Source: Chloroflexota bacterium (GTDB lineage Bacteria; Chloroflexota; Anaerolineae; Aggregatilineales; Phototrophicaceae). Taken from it: DNA of 40,231 bases. The stretch is taken from NCBI GenBank assembly GCA_026713245.1, contig JAPOOU010000088.1, forward strand, positions 1 to 40,231. Reading direction: 5' to 3'. Under the pieces are notes generated by a model. That model searched no databases. It saw only the letters and a program-made list of their open reading frames with translations, and was not told the DNA's origin. Positions 9,979-18,143 of this stretch are shown one piece after another. How positions within the stretch are numbered: the stretch's first letter is position 1; each line of letters begins with the position of its first letter. The translations under genes were made by a program, and so were the position numbers.

Positions 9979-11678
9979 CCCTCCCCTGGCTTGGGTCGGC
10001 GCTTCATGTCATGCAAGTCCGCGCCGGCCGGTACCATCGGATAAACCATCTCTTCTTTTTCAACCACGAATTCGATCAACGTGGGACCTTCAATATCGCG
10101 GGCAAACTGAATTGCATCCGCGATCTCTTCTCGCATTGTCACTTTGCGATTGGGGATCCTATAGGCATCCGCCAGCTTGCAAAAGTCCGGATTAAATAGT
10201 GGAGTCGCTTCGTAGCGCTTTTCATAGAATAGTTCCTGCCACTGCCGCACCATGCCCAGGAAGAAGTTGTTGATGATCGCGATATTGACATTGACATTTT
10301 CCTGCGCGGCCGTTGCCATCTCGCAGAGCGTCATCTGGAAACCGCCGTCGCCGACGATCGCCCAGACCTCTTCGTCGGGCTTGCCGAATTTGGCGCCGAT
10401 CGCCGCCGGAAAGCCGAAACCCATCGTCCCGAGCCCACCACTGGTCAGCATTGTCGATGGGCGCTGATGCGGATAATACTGCGCCTCCAGCATCTGGTGC
10501 TGCCCGACATCAGTGACAGTAATGGCTTCGCCTTGGGTGTGCTTCCAGATATCGTTGATAACTTGCGCCGTCAAAAGCCGTCCGGGCGTTTCGTAGTTAA
10601 GTATGTCGCGCTCACTGGAATCTTCCAGCCAGTCACGGATTCTTCCGATCCACTCCGGATTTGATTTCGGCTTTAGCTCGGGCAGCAACTGCGAGAGCAC
10701 GGTCTTCAGGTCGCCCGCGATGCCGACGTCAGCTTTCACATTCTTGTTGATTTCCGACCGGTCTATATCGACATGGATTTTGCGCGCGTTCAAGGCGTAG
10801 GTCTTGAGGTTGCCGGTTACGCGATCATCGAAGCGCATGCCCAAGGCGATGAGCAGATCAGCTTCTTGAATTGCCAGGTTCGCCGATGCTTCGCCGTGCA
10901 TGCCCATCATGCCGATCACCAGCGGGTGATCTTCCGGCATTGCGCCCTTGCCGAGCAAGGTCAAGGTCACGGGAATCTGCGCCCGCTCGGAAAGGTCGCG
11001 CAGTTCCCGCATGGCGCCGGACATCATGATACCGTGCCCGGCGAGGATAATCGGACGCTCCGCCTCTTCGATCAAGCGCAGCGCGCCGCTAATCTCAGAT
11101 TCGTCCGCGGAGGAGGGCGGATGATAGCCCGGCAGCACGATCTCGCCTTCCGGATACTCGAATTCGGTCTGGGCCAACTGCACGTCTTTGGGAACGTCAA
11201 CCAGTACCGGTCCCGGCCGCCCTGTACGCGCAATATGAAACGCTTCTTTCATCGTGTAGGCAAGGTCACGTACGTCGGTAACCAGATAATTGTGCTTGGT
11301 GATCGGCAACGTCACACCCGTGACATCTGTCTCCTGAAAGGCATCGGATCCAATAGCGGGAATAGGCACCTGTCCCGTTATCGCCAAAATCGGAGACGAG
11401 TCCATCATTGCCGTCGCCAAGCCGGTGACCAGGTTGGTTGCGCCTGGGCCACTGGTGGCGATGCAAACACCAACCTCACCGGTAGCGCGCGCATAGCCAT
11501 CAGCCATATGCGATGCGCCCTGCTCGTGCCGCACCAAGACATGATGAAGTCGACCTTCATATTTGGTCATGGCGTCATATGTCGGCAAGATCGCGCCGCC
11601 AGGATAGCCGAACATGACGTGAACGCCTTCTTGCAGCAGGCATTCCATGATGATTTCCGAACCTGTAAGTTTCATCAT
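9975..11678 (-). CDS. ilvB: Acetolactate synthase large (catalytic) subunit
   Basis: ThDP-, FAD- and Mg-dependent enzyme that forms acetolactate from two pyruvates, or acetohydroxybutyrate from pyruvate and 2-ketobutyrate. The 567-residue protein has the catalytic Glu in VRHEQGASHMADGYAR (E52), GQVPIPAIGSDAFQETD, and the ThDP/metal motif GDGGFQMTLCE...NNFFLGMVRQWQELFYEKR, with the VRQWQ segment typical of AHAS. GGAG precedes two adjacent ATGs; the second (11675) has better spacing. ilvE lies 39 nt upstream in transcription. Confidence 0.97.
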   Translation of the reverse strand: MMKLTGSEIIMECLLQEGVHVMFGYPGGAILPTYDAMTKYEGRLHHVLVRHEQGASHMADGYARATGEVGVCIATSGPGATNLVTGLATAMMDSSPILAITGQVPIPAIGSDAFQETDVTGVTLPITKHNYLVTDVRDLAYTMKEAFHIARTGRPGPVLVDVPKDVQLAQTEFEYPEGEIVLPGYHPPSSADESEISGALRLIEEAERPIILAGHGIMMSGAMRELRDLSERAQIPVTLTLLGKGAMPEDHPLVIGMMGMHGEASANLAIQEADLLIALGMRFDDRVTGNLKTYALNARKIHVDIDRSEINKNVKADVGIAGDLKTVLSQLLPELKPKSNPEWIGRIRDWLEDSSERDILNYETPGRLLTAQVINDIWKHTQGEAITVTDVGQHQMLEAQYYPHQRPSTMLTSGGLGTMGFGFPAAIGAKFGKPDEEVWAIVGDGGFQMTLCEMATAAQENVNVNIAIINNFFLGMVRQWQELFYEKRYEATPLFNPDFCKLADAYRIPNRKVTMREEIADAIQFARDIEGPTLIEFVVEKEEMVYPMVPAGADLHDMKRRPKPGEG

Positions 11679-11717
11679 CGTCTCCTAAAGGCTTGTCTTG
11701 CCCGAACAATGGTCGCA

Positions 11718-12638
11718 TCATCCATTTACGAATGTCAACCAGTCATAATTGTCCGGCTTTTCTCCGGACGTAATAGCGAAAAACTCGTTCTGAACCGCCT
11801 CGGTAATTGGACCACGCGCGCCACAGCCTATCTTGATTCGGTCAACCGACTTCACCGGCGTGACTTCGGCAGCGGTGCCGGTAAAGAATATCTCGTCGGC
11901 CATATAGAGCATCTCGCGAGCGACCGGCTGAAAGCGAATCTCGACGCCCTGCGCTTGCAGAATGCGCATAGCGCTGTCACGTGTGATGCCCATCAAAATT
12001 GACGACCACGCGCCAGGCGTGTAAACGACACCGTCCAGGATGACGAAGATATTCTCCCCGGCGCCCTCGCTGACATAGCCGTTGACGTCCAGGGCGATCC
12101 CTTCCTCGAAGCCATTATCGTGCGCTTCCATACTGACAAATTGACTGTTGACATAATTGCCGCCGGCTTTGACGAGCGCCATATGCGTATCCGGCGCCAT
12201 GCGGCGGAACGAACTGATCTGTACGTCAACCCCTTGCTCGATGGCTTCCGCGCCCAGGTATCGGCCCAATTCGATTGTAAAAATAACCGCTTCTGTCTCG
12301 GTACGGCCCCGCCCTTCCAAGCCAATGGCGCCGGTGCCACGGAAGATGATGGGACGTACGTAACATGACTCGTGACCATTCTTGCGAATTGTTTCCAGAA
12401 TCGCCCTGTCCAGGGAATCGGGATCGTACTCGTGGTCTATGCGCATGACGCGAGCGCCTTGCATCAGCCGCTCGGTATGCTCGCGCAGGCGAAAGACTGC
12501 CGGACCCTTGGGCGTGTCATAAGCGCGGATGCCTTCAAAGACGCTGGAGCCATAATGCAAGGCGTGTGCGCTGACATGCACCGTCGCATCGTCCCATTTA
12601 ACAAATTCGCCATTGCGCCAAATCCATTCAGCAGTCAT
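11718..12638 (-). CDS. ilvE: Branched-chain amino-acid aminotransferase
   Basis: PLP enzyme that makes the last step to Val, Leu and Ile using glutamate. The 306-residue class IV aminotransferase has ALHYGSSVFEGIRAY at about 26-40, the lysine-containing KAGGNYVNSQ segment, EGAGENIFVI, and EIFFTGTAAEVTPV near the C-terminus. GGGGAA lies about 6 nt before the ATG. It is the first structural gene of the operon, 207 nt after the leader terminator, so its expression, and that of everything downstream, passes through the attenuator. Confidence 0.95.
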   Translation of the reverse strand: MTAEWIWRNGEFVKWDDATVHVSAHALHYGSSVFEGIRAYDTPKGPAVFRLREHTERLMQGARVMRIDHEYDPDSLDRAILETIRKNGHESCYVRPIIFRGTGAIGLEGRGRTETEAVIFTIELGRYLGAEAIEQGVDVQISSFRRMAPDTHMALVKAGGNYVNSQFVSMEAHDNGFEEGIALDVNGYVSEGAGENIFVILDGVVYTPGAWSSILMGITRDSAMRILQAQGVEIRFQPVAREMLYMADEIFFTGTAAEVTPVKSVDRIKIGCGARGPITEAVQNEFFAITSGEKPDNYDWLTFVNG

Positions 12639-12845
12639 CTACGTTCCCCTTGGTAGCCATTAAATGATTCACGCCTGCCTCAGATCAAATAAGTTGACAA
12701 GCGACAGGCGCGATGCCATGAAAACGTAGTTTCGGATTGCCGTAGCGACAATGCGCAAATAGCTGCGTATCGATTGTTCTCGTATAGCGCCGTTTTCCTT
12801 GTCTCATGTCAGCTTTCGTCCGCTTGCCCTTTACCCTTGTAAACT

Positions 12846-12872
12846 AAAAAGCCTCCCGTGGCTTGGGAGGCT
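12846..12872 (-). terminator. Rho-independent attenuator terminator of the ilv leader
   Basis: On the minus strand AGCCTCCC and GGGAGGCT form a perfect 8-bp GC-rich stem with a 7-nt loop, followed by TTTTAGTTT. It lies after the leader peptide and before ilvE in the direction of transcription, where it would end transcription unless its 5' arm is sequestered. The 207 nt between it and ilvE show no further gene. Confidence 0.85.
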
Positions 12873-12910
12873 GTTGTCTGCTGCTTGCTGTCGCGCTTCC
12901 TGCCCAAGCC
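12860..12910 (-). promoter_or_regulatory. Antiterminator pairing in the ilv leader
   Basis: Segment 12899-12910 (minus strand GGCTTGGGCAGG), one nt after the leader stop codon, is complementary to 12860-12870 (CCTCCCAAGCC), giving 11 pairs with a single bulged C. The second segment includes most of the terminator 5' arm (CCTCCC), so the two structures exclude each other. A ribosome finishing at the stop codon would cover the first segment and permit termination; one stalled upstream on Leu/Ile/Val codons would leave it free. Confidence 0.8.
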
Positions 12911-12911
12911 C

Positions 12912-12989
12912 TTAAAGTCCACTGATAATCAAGAGGACAATGACGAGAATAATGAGGCTAAGTCCAGTAATCGCGGAATTTCTCGACAT
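12912..12989 (-). CDS. Branched-chain amino-acid leader peptide (ilv attenuator)
   Basis: A 25-residue ORF with an ATG start and TAA stop. It contains six Leu, six Ile and two Val, mostly in one run (SLIILVIVLLIISGL at residues 11-25). GGGAG lies 12 nt before the ATG. It follows a good sigma70 promoter and is followed within 70 nt by an antiterminator segment and a terminator, then ilvE. This arrangement is that of ribosome-mediated attenuation, as known for enterobacterial ilvL/leuL. A small hydrophobic membrane protein is the alternative reading of the peptide alone, but it would not explain the paired RNA segments. Confidence 0.82.
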   Translation of the reverse strand: MSRNSAITGLSLIILVIVLLIISGL

Positions 12990-13024
12990 CTGTTACGCGG
13001 TCTCCCTAGCAAGGAATACGCGTT

Positions 13025-13053
13025 ACAATAGCGAACTTTCTTGCATCTGTCAA
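13025..13053 (-). promoter_or_regulatory. Sigma70-type promoter of the ilv-leu operon
   Basis: Minus strand TTGACA (13053-13048), a 17-nt spacer, then TATTGT (13030-13025). Predicted transcription start is near 13018, about 29 nt before the leader peptide ATG. No other comparable promoter was seen before ilvE. Confidence 0.8.
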
Positions 13054-13132
13054 GCAGTTTGGGAGATTGCCTCTGCTAGAGTGACGTATGATTCATAGAT
13101 ATATACAGGGATACTCTGTGCATAATACCCAA

Positions 13133-14503
13133 CTAATTCGTCAATCGGGTCTTGGCTAGGGCGATCTGCTTTCTAACTTGGTCAGGCGCAGTCCCTCCGT
13201 AGGTCTTGCGTTGCGCCACCGACCGGGCGTAATCAAATACCTCCGCGACATCATCGCCGAATAGCGGGGAAACGGCTTGCAGGCTGGGAAGCGGTAGAGC
13301 CGACAAATCCGTCTGCCTTTCGCTCGCCAGGCGCACGACTGCGCCGACGATATGATGCGCCTGACGGAAGGGGGCGCCCTTGCGCACCAGGTAATCGGCC
13401 AAATCTGTCGCCAGAAGCTCATCTGTCAAGGACGCGATCATTTCTTCTGGGTTCACCTGGAGGCTGGCGACTATTGCTGTCATCACCGGCAACAACTGAT
13501 GCATGGTATCGAAAGAATCGAACAGCGATTCTTTGTCCTCCTGCAAGTCCTTGTTGTAGCCGCTGGGCAATCCCTTCAAAGTAGTCAGGAAGCCGGCCAG
13601 ATTGCCGACTAGACGGCCTGCCTTGCCGCGCATCAACTCCATGGGATCGGCATTACGCTTCTGCGGCATCAAACTGGAACCTGTGCTGTAGCGATCATCC
13701 AGGCTAATGAAGCCAAAGGAAGGGTTGGAGTAAATGAGTATATCCTCCGCCAAGCGACTCAGGTGCGCCGCGCACAAAGCGATCGCGTACAACAGATCGG
13801 CGACGAAATCCCGGTCGCTGACGGCATCCAGGCTGTTCTGGCTGGGCGCGTCAAAACCCAGGTCAGCGGCGATTTGCTGGCGATCCACGCCAAAAGGATT
13901 GCCCGCCAGAGCGCCCGACCCGAGCGGGCAAATCGAGGTTCGCTGGCGTGCCGAATCCAAGCGATCCCGGTCACGATCCAGCATCCAGAAAAAACTCATC
14001 AACCAGTGAGCAACCGTGATCGGCTGCGCCGGTTGCAGATGCGTAAAACCCGGCATCACTGTCTCTACCTGGCCTTCGCTTGTCTCGATGATCGCGGCCT
14101 GCAGATCCCTCAATTCGCTTGCCAGGCGATCGGCGGCGCGCATGCTCCACAGACGAAAATCCGTCGCCACTTGATCATTGCGGCTGCGCCCTGTGTGCAG
14201 CTTGCCACCGACATCGCCGACGATTTCGATCAGACGACGTTCGACGGCGGTATGGACATCTTCATCGGCTTCATGCAGCTCGAAATCGCCGGTCTCGAAT
14301 TCCTGCAAGACTTCGCGCAATCCCGCAACGATCGACTGCGCCTCGTCGGACCTGATGACTTCGGCATCGGCAAGCGCCAAGGCATAGACGATACTGCCTT
14401 CAATGTCTTCCCGGTAAAAGCGAATGTCGAAGCCGATGCTGTCGTTAAGCACCCGCAAGTCTTGATCGCTTGGTTCGGAGAACCGTCCCCCCCAAAGGCT
14501 CAT
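13133..14503 (-). CDS. argH: Argininosuccinate lyase
   Basis: Last step of arginine synthesis: splits argininosuccinate into arginine and fumarate. The 456-residue protein of the fumarase/aspartase superfamily starts MSLWGGRFSEPSD and has TGRSRNDQVATDFRLW, PGFTHLQPAQP and the flexible catalytic loop GSSLMPQKRNADP with its catalytic Ser. The frame extends to a GTG at 14521, but I chose the ATG at 14503 because AAGGA lies about 8 nt before it and the family start matches. It follows argG; the space between them is filled by a dispersed repeat (14522-14612). Confidence 0.96.
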   Translation of the reverse strand: MSLWGGRFSEPSDQDLRVLNDSIGFDIRFYREDIEGSIVYALALADAEVIRSDEAQSIVAGLREVLQEFETGDFELHEADEDVHTAVERRLIEIVGDVGGKLHTGRSRNDQVATDFRLWSMRAADRLASELRDLQAAIIETSEGQVETVMPGFTHLQPAQPITVAHWLMSFFWMLDRDRDRLDSARQRTSICPLGSGALAGNPFGVDRQQIAADLGFDAPSQNSLDAVSDRDFVADLLYAIALCAAHLSRLAEDILIYSNPSFGFISLDDRYSTGSSLMPQKRNADPMELMRGKAGRLVGNLAGFLTTLKGLPSGYNKDLQEDKESLFDSFDTMHQLLPVMTAIVASLQVNPEEMIASLTDELLATDLADYLVRKGAPFRQAHHIVGAVVRLASERQTDLSALPLPSLQAVSPLFGDDVAEVFDYARSVAQRKTYGGTAPDQVRKQIALAKTRLTN

Positions 14504-14521
14504 ATCTTCATCCTTGCACAC

Positions 14522-14612
14522 TGTTTATGTAAACCGCGTCGTTCATGCGACGAGAAGGCTAACAATTTTGCGTGAGCGCGGCGGACGTTTTCGCTGCCGC
14601 CGAGCGGCTATA
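14522..14612 (+). repeat. Dispersed intergenic repeat, copy A (argG-argH gap)
   Basis: This segment matches 16286-16383 (copy B) at most positions over about 90 nt, apart from a roughly 9-nt gap. It includes an inverted repeat around a CGTCG...CGACG core and a GCCGC-CGA-GCGGC hairpin at its end. It fills nearly the whole space between argG and argH, so it would be transcribed inside the arginine operon. No ORF is conserved between the copies. Confidence 0.75.
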
Positions 14613-14616
14613 TGAG

Positions 14617-15879
14617 CTAGTCTCGCTTGAACTTGCTGTAGTCCGGCTGCCGATAACTGGTTTTGCCGCCGCCCTCCGTTTGCAACATGGCTTCCACCTT
14701 AATAGGCAAACCGAACAATTGAATGAATCCGTGGGCATCTTGCTGGTTATAGACGTCTTCTTCACCGAACGAGGCGTAATCTTCGCGGTACAAGCTATTG
14801 GGGCTCTTGCGACCAGCCGCCGTGATATTGCCTTTGTACAGCTTCAAGCGCACGACGCCGGACACGCCGCGTTGCGTGACATCCACGAACGCGTCCAGTG
14901 CTTCGCGCAGTTGGCTGTACCACATGCCGTTGTAGACAAGTTCGGCGTACTTGGCGGCCAGGATATCCTTGTACTGCATTGTATGTTTGTCCAGGCAGAT
15001 GCTTTCCAGCAATTGATGGGCGCGATGCACGATTGTGCCGGCCGGCGCCTCGTATACGCCTCGGCTCTTCATGCCGACGAGTCGGTTTTCCACAATATCG
15101 CTGCGGCCAATGCCATGATTGCCGCCAATCTTGTTGAGCCTCAAAAAGAGATCGACGGCGTTCAGTTTCTCCCCGTTCAAGCCGACAGGATAGCCTTCCT
15201 CAAACGCAATCTCGATGTAATCGGCTTCGTCAGGCGCCTCCTCCGGACTGTTGGTGAGCTGGTACATGCTGTCTTCCGGCTCGTTCCAGGGATTCTCCAA
15301 CAAGCCGCCTTCATGTGACAAATGGAATATATTTCGGTCGCGGCTGTAGATGTCTTTCTCCGTATGTGAAACCGGTACGTTGAATTCTTCCGCGTAAGCA
15401 AGCGCGTCTTCCCTGCCCCGGATATCCCATTCGCGCCAGGGCGCGATCGTCTTCAGCTTGGGATTTAGCGCCATCGTCGACACTTCAAAGCGCACCTGGT
15501 CGTTTCCCTTGCCGGTACAACCGTGCGCTACGGCATCGGCTCTTTCCATTTCTGCAATCTCGACCATATGCTTGGCGATCAACGGGCGAGCAAACGATGT
15601 GCCGAGCAAATATTCCCGCTCGTAGGTCGCGCCGGCGCGCATTGTCGGAAACACAAATTCAGTGAGAAACTCTTCGCGCAAATCTCGAACATAGAGCTTC
15701 GACGCGCCCGACGCGATTGCTTTGGCTTCCAACCCGTCGAGTTCCTCCTCTTGTCCTAGATCCGCGCAGAAACAGACCACCTCACACCTGTAGTTGTTCT
15801 TAAGCCAGGGTACGATCACCGACGTGTCCAAACCGCCGCTATAAGCAAGTACGACTTTTGCAATATCGGATGCTGCCAT
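14617..15879 (-). CDS. argG: Argininosuccinate synthase
   Basis: ATP-dependent joining of citrulline and aspartate. The 420-residue protein has the PP-loop AYSGGLDTS at residues 12-20, [15 protein letters not shown], the APWREWD segment and [22 protein letters not shown] lies 7 nt before the ATG. It is upstream of argH on the same strand and the pair likely forms one transcript, interrupted only by repeat copy A. Confidence 0.97.
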   Translation of the reverse strand: MAASDIAKVVLAYSGGLDTSVIVPWLKNNYRCEVVCFCADLGQEEELDGLEAKAIASGASKLYVRDLREEFLTEFVFPTMRAGATYEREYLLGTSFARPLIAKHMVEIAEMERADAVAHGCTGKGNDQVRFEVSTMALNPKLKTIAPWREWDIRGREDALAYAEEFNVPVSHTEKDIYSRDRNIFHLSHEGGLLENPWNEPEDSMYQLTNSPEEAPDEADYIEIAFEEGYPVGLNGEKLNAVDLFLRLNKIGGNHGIGRSDIVENRLVGMKSRGVYEAPAGTIVHRAHQLLESICLDKHTMQYKDILAAKYAELVYNGMWYSQLREALDAFVDVTQRGVSGVVRLKLYKGNITAAGRKSPNSLYREDYASFGEEDVYNQQDAHGFIQLFGLPIKVEAMLQTEGGGKTSYRQPDYSKFKRD

Positions 15880-16222
15880 TTGCCAACTCCATCTGAAGGT
15901 TCATCGAATGGCGCCAAGTGTAATCAATCTTGCCGCATTTGGAAGAGGTCGCTAGGTGACATTGACATAGTCCATTCGCGCCGCTGCGATGCAGAGCACA
16001 CGCGCCGCAATATATTCTTTACCGCCGGGAACACTGATGGCGCCGCGTCGAGATTCTTTATAAGCTAAAAACAATCAAAACAGAAAACCATGTTCTTATC
16101 TTTCGAATAACATTCGCTCATAGTCAAAACAATGTACAGAACGGAGAAGACATTCCAAATCTATTCGCTCTTCACTAAGTGGTTCAAAGAAAATAATGCG
16201 GAAATAATGGAAGTCTTGTAGT

Positions 16223-16241
16223 GGCGACCAAACTGGTCGCC
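16223..16241. repeat. GGCGACC-type palindromic hairpin 1
   Basis: GGCGACCA, AAC loop, TGGTCGCC: a perfect 8-bp stem with a 3-nt loop in non-coding DNA. It has the same core as the hairpins at 16264, 23832 and 34151. Confidence 0.7.
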
Positions 16242-16263
16242 CGGTTTGGCGTATACAGATTTC

Positions 16264-16284
16264 GGGCGACATTGCATGTCGCCC
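16264..16284. repeat. GGCGAC-type palindromic hairpin 2
   Basis: GGGCGACAT, TGC loop, ATGTCGCCC: a perfect 9-bp stem. It ends one nt before repeat copy B, so the two elements may have inserted as a unit. Confidence 0.7.
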
Positions 16285-16285
16285 T

Positions 16286-16383
16286 TGTTTACGAAAACCG
16301 CGTCGCTCATGCGACGAGATGGCTTACGATTTTGCGTGAGCGCGACATTCCTGTGACCTTTTCGCTGCCGCCGAGCGGCTACA
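16286..16383 (+). repeat. Dispersed intergenic repeat, copy B
   Basis: The most complete copy of the family. In order it contains an inverted repeat CGTCGC-TCAT-GCGACG, TTTTGCGTGAGCGCGACATTC, and a terminal GCCGC-CGA-GCGGC hairpin. Copy A (14522-14612) matches nearly full length; copies C (19198-19252) and D (24011-24066) match the second half only. Confidence 0.75.
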
Positions 16384-16496
16384 TCGTGTCTTTGTGCCAT
16401 GTTTTGCAAATCTAACTTGGATTTGCTTCCGTGCGTTCGGCGCCCTCGGTGGTTAATTGCCAATGATCTGAAATGCGCCCCAACGACAAACCATGC

Positions 16497-16525
16497 TTGC
16501 CTTGAACTGCCCACGCGGCTAGAAT
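16497..16525 (+). promoter_or_regulatory. Sigma70-type promoter for the 16566 gene
   Basis: TTGCCT (16497-16502), a 17-nt spacer, and TAGAAT (16520-16525), ending 40 nt before the ATG. Good fit to a primary sigma factor promoter. Confidence 0.55.
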
Positions 16526-16565
16526 ATGAGGCGAGTTTTGCTGTCTTCTTGAATCGGAGTGCCAG

Positions 16566-16874
16566 ATGACGACTGTGGACGACTTGCGGAAAATGCGCGA
16601 TGGCAAGGCCTTGCCTCACCTGGAACAGTATGCGCCGGTTTGGATCATCAGCGAGGAATTATTCGCATCTGACGAGGCGATCCAGTTTCATGTGCTTTTT
16701 CAACATAACTTGCATGGCTGGGTGAACCGCCGCTATCGATATGATGGCTTTAACAATACGCTTTATCACAAGGGACAGACCTTGTTGACGGAAGACGCTG
16801 CGCTGGAGTACATGGGCGAGGACCCCTATATTGAGGCCGGCATCGCCGACATCCCCAACGCTTACGGTGGCTAG
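16566..16874 (+). CDS. Conserved-looking hypothetical protein, 102 aa
   Basis: I do not recognise a family. The soluble, acidic protein has no signal peptide or membrane segment. It contains aromatic-rich stretches (APVWIISEELF, HGWVNRRYRYDGFNNTLYHKGQ) and ends in PNAYGG. A good GGAG 6 nt before the ATG and a promoter 40 nt upstream support it as a real gene. It converges on the glycosyltransferase gene: the two stop codons share the palindrome CTAG at 16871-16874. Confidence 0.7.
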   Translation: MTTVDDLRKMRDGKALPHLEQYAPVWIISEELFASDEAIQFHVLFQHNLHGWVNRRYRYDGFNNTLYHKGQTLLTEDAALEYMGEDPYIEAGIADIPNAYGG

Positions 16875-18127
16875 GTTCTGGGCAGTTTCTGACAGGCGAC
16901 CGTTTCGAATACCTCGATCAAACGCTTGGCGATGGAAGACCAGGCGTATGCCTGCGCCGCGCGCGCCGCGCTGGCGCCCATAGACGCGGATTTCGCAGGG
17001 TCGCTCACCAATGCGATTATGGCTTCCGTAAGCGATATCGGCTCCCGCGCCGGCACGTGGAAACCTGTCTCTCTATCTCTCACCAGGAATTGCAGTCCCC
17101 CAACTTGTGATGCGATGACCGGGGTTCCGCAGGCCATCGCTTCCAGAGCGACCATGCCAAACGACTCGTAATCCGATGGCACAATGACAGCCGTCGCAGC
17201 CGAGTAATATACGGGCAGATGCGCCTGTTCTTTTGCGCCCACAAAGCTCACGATCTGGTTGATTCCCAATTTGCGGCTTAGATCCTGCAGGCGCTGTAGC
17301 TCCAGATCGCGGCGAGACTCAGGATCGCCGCCTACGATCATGAAGTGGAGTCGCTTGAGGAGAGACGGCTGACGCTCTCGCAAAACATGAAGCGCCTCAA
17401 GAATGGTATCAACCGCTTTCAGTGGCTCGATGCGCCCGACAAAAAGCAACACATGGCTTTCGGGATCAATGCCGAGCTGTTTGCGCGCTTCTGCCGCCGT
17501 CAAGCTGCTGTTAAAGCGCTCGACATTCACGCCGGGCGGGATCACAACCAGTTGCTTGCGCTTGGCGCGATACAGCCAGCGCAACTGCGCCAGTTCGGCA
17601 GGCGTCGCCGCGATGACGCGATCCGCCCAGTTCAGAACATGGGCTTCGGTCAAGATCCGGCGATCGGGTTGGTAGAATTCATTCGCGTGGATGCGCTTCT
17701 TCATATGACCGAGGGTATGGAACATATGCACAAAACAGATGCCCCAAGCCTCCTTCAGTTTGGCGGCGACCCATCCGCTAAGCCAGTAATGACTGTAAAC
17801 GATATCGTAGTGCAGATTGTGTACGGTGGCGAAAGCCATCAGGTTGGCGGTGAATTCGGAAAGATGAGCGTACTGTTCGTCGGGAGGCAACGGCGTCGCC
17901 GGACCCGCCTGGAGATAGATCACGCGCGCCTTGGGACCTAAGGAATGGTCCACATCCGGTTCAGAAGGCGAAGACTTGCGCGTAAAAATGTCGATATGGA
18001 ATTCGTTTTTGCCCAATTCTTGCGCCAACTCGCGGATGTAGACGTTCATCCCGCCCGTCTTCATCCCGCCCATTGGCGCCAGCGGGCTCGTGTGGACACT
18101 CAACAGGGCAATGCGTTGAATCGACAT
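16871..18127 (-). CDS. Glycosyltransferase family 4 (MshA/sucrose-phosphate-synthase-like)
   Basis: Retaining GT-B glycosyltransferase acting in the cytosol. The 418-residue protein opens with GGMKTGGMNVYIRELAQELG, the donor-domain glycine loop seen in MshA and sucrose-phosphate synthases. It continues with YDIVYSHYWLSGWVA and VIPPGVNVERFN, and has the C-terminal nucleotide-binding FVGRIEPLK and the EX7E motif in ESFGMVALEAMACGTPVIAS. The ATG at 18127 follows an in-frame TTG; its ribosome site is weak. It lies 16 nt after an acetyltransferase gene, suggesting a joint role in glycoconjugate synthesis. The acceptor cannot be told from sequence. Confidence 0.85.
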   Translation of the reverse strand: MSIQRIALLSVHTSPLAPMGGMKTGGMNVYIRELAQELGKNEFHIDIFTRKSSPSEPDVDHSLGPKARVIYLQAGPATPLPPDEQYAHLSEFTANLMAFATVHNLHYDIVYSHYWLSGWVAAKLKEAWGICFVHMFHTLGHMKKRIHANEFYQPDRRILTEAHVLNWADRVIAATPAELAQLRWLYRAKRKQLVVIPPGVNVERFNSSLTAAEARKQLGIDPESHVLLFVGRIEPLKAVDTILEALHVLRERQPSLLKRLHFMIVGGDPESRRDLELQRLQDLSRKLGINQIVSFVGAKEQAHLPVYYSAATAVIVPSDYESFGMVALEAMACGTPVIASQVGGLQFLVRDRETGFHVPAREPISLTEAIIALVSDPAKSASMGASAARAAQAYAWSSIAKRLIEVFETVACQKLPRT

Positions 18128-18143
18128 CAATTGTCTCGCAAAG

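Larger units (their letters stand above)
15880..16496. other. Long non-coding interval upstream of argG
   Basis: About 620 nt between the divergent argG and the small gene at 16566. I see no supported ORF; the open frames here overlap the repeats and lack ribosome-binding sites. The interval holds two hairpins of the GGCGAC type (16223-16241 and 16264-16284) and repeat copy B (16286-16383). The argG promoter should lie here; I could not pick a convincing -35/-10 pair. Confidence 0.5.

Noticed and set aside
12912..12989. Stand-alone small hydrophobic membrane protein
   Set aside because: The peptide could insert in a membrane, but its position between the ilv promoter and a terminator with an exclusive alternative pairing fits an attenuator better. 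It remains the main alternative.
12639..13053. T-box riboswitch before ilvE
   Set aside because: No AGGGTGGNACCGCG-like T-box sequence precedes the terminator; the leader ORF and antiterminator segment explain the region better.
16104..16116. ARG-box-like operator (CGAATAACATTCG palindrome) upstream of argG
   Set aside because: It resembles half-sites of the ArgR box, but spacing is 3 instead of 4, it is about 225 nt from the start codon, only one copy is seen, and no promoter overlaps it.
16871..18127. mshA of mycothiol synthesis
   Set aside because: The N-terminal GGMNVY loop matches MshA, but it is shared by other GT4 enzymes and no mshB, mshC or mshD is near, so only the family is given.
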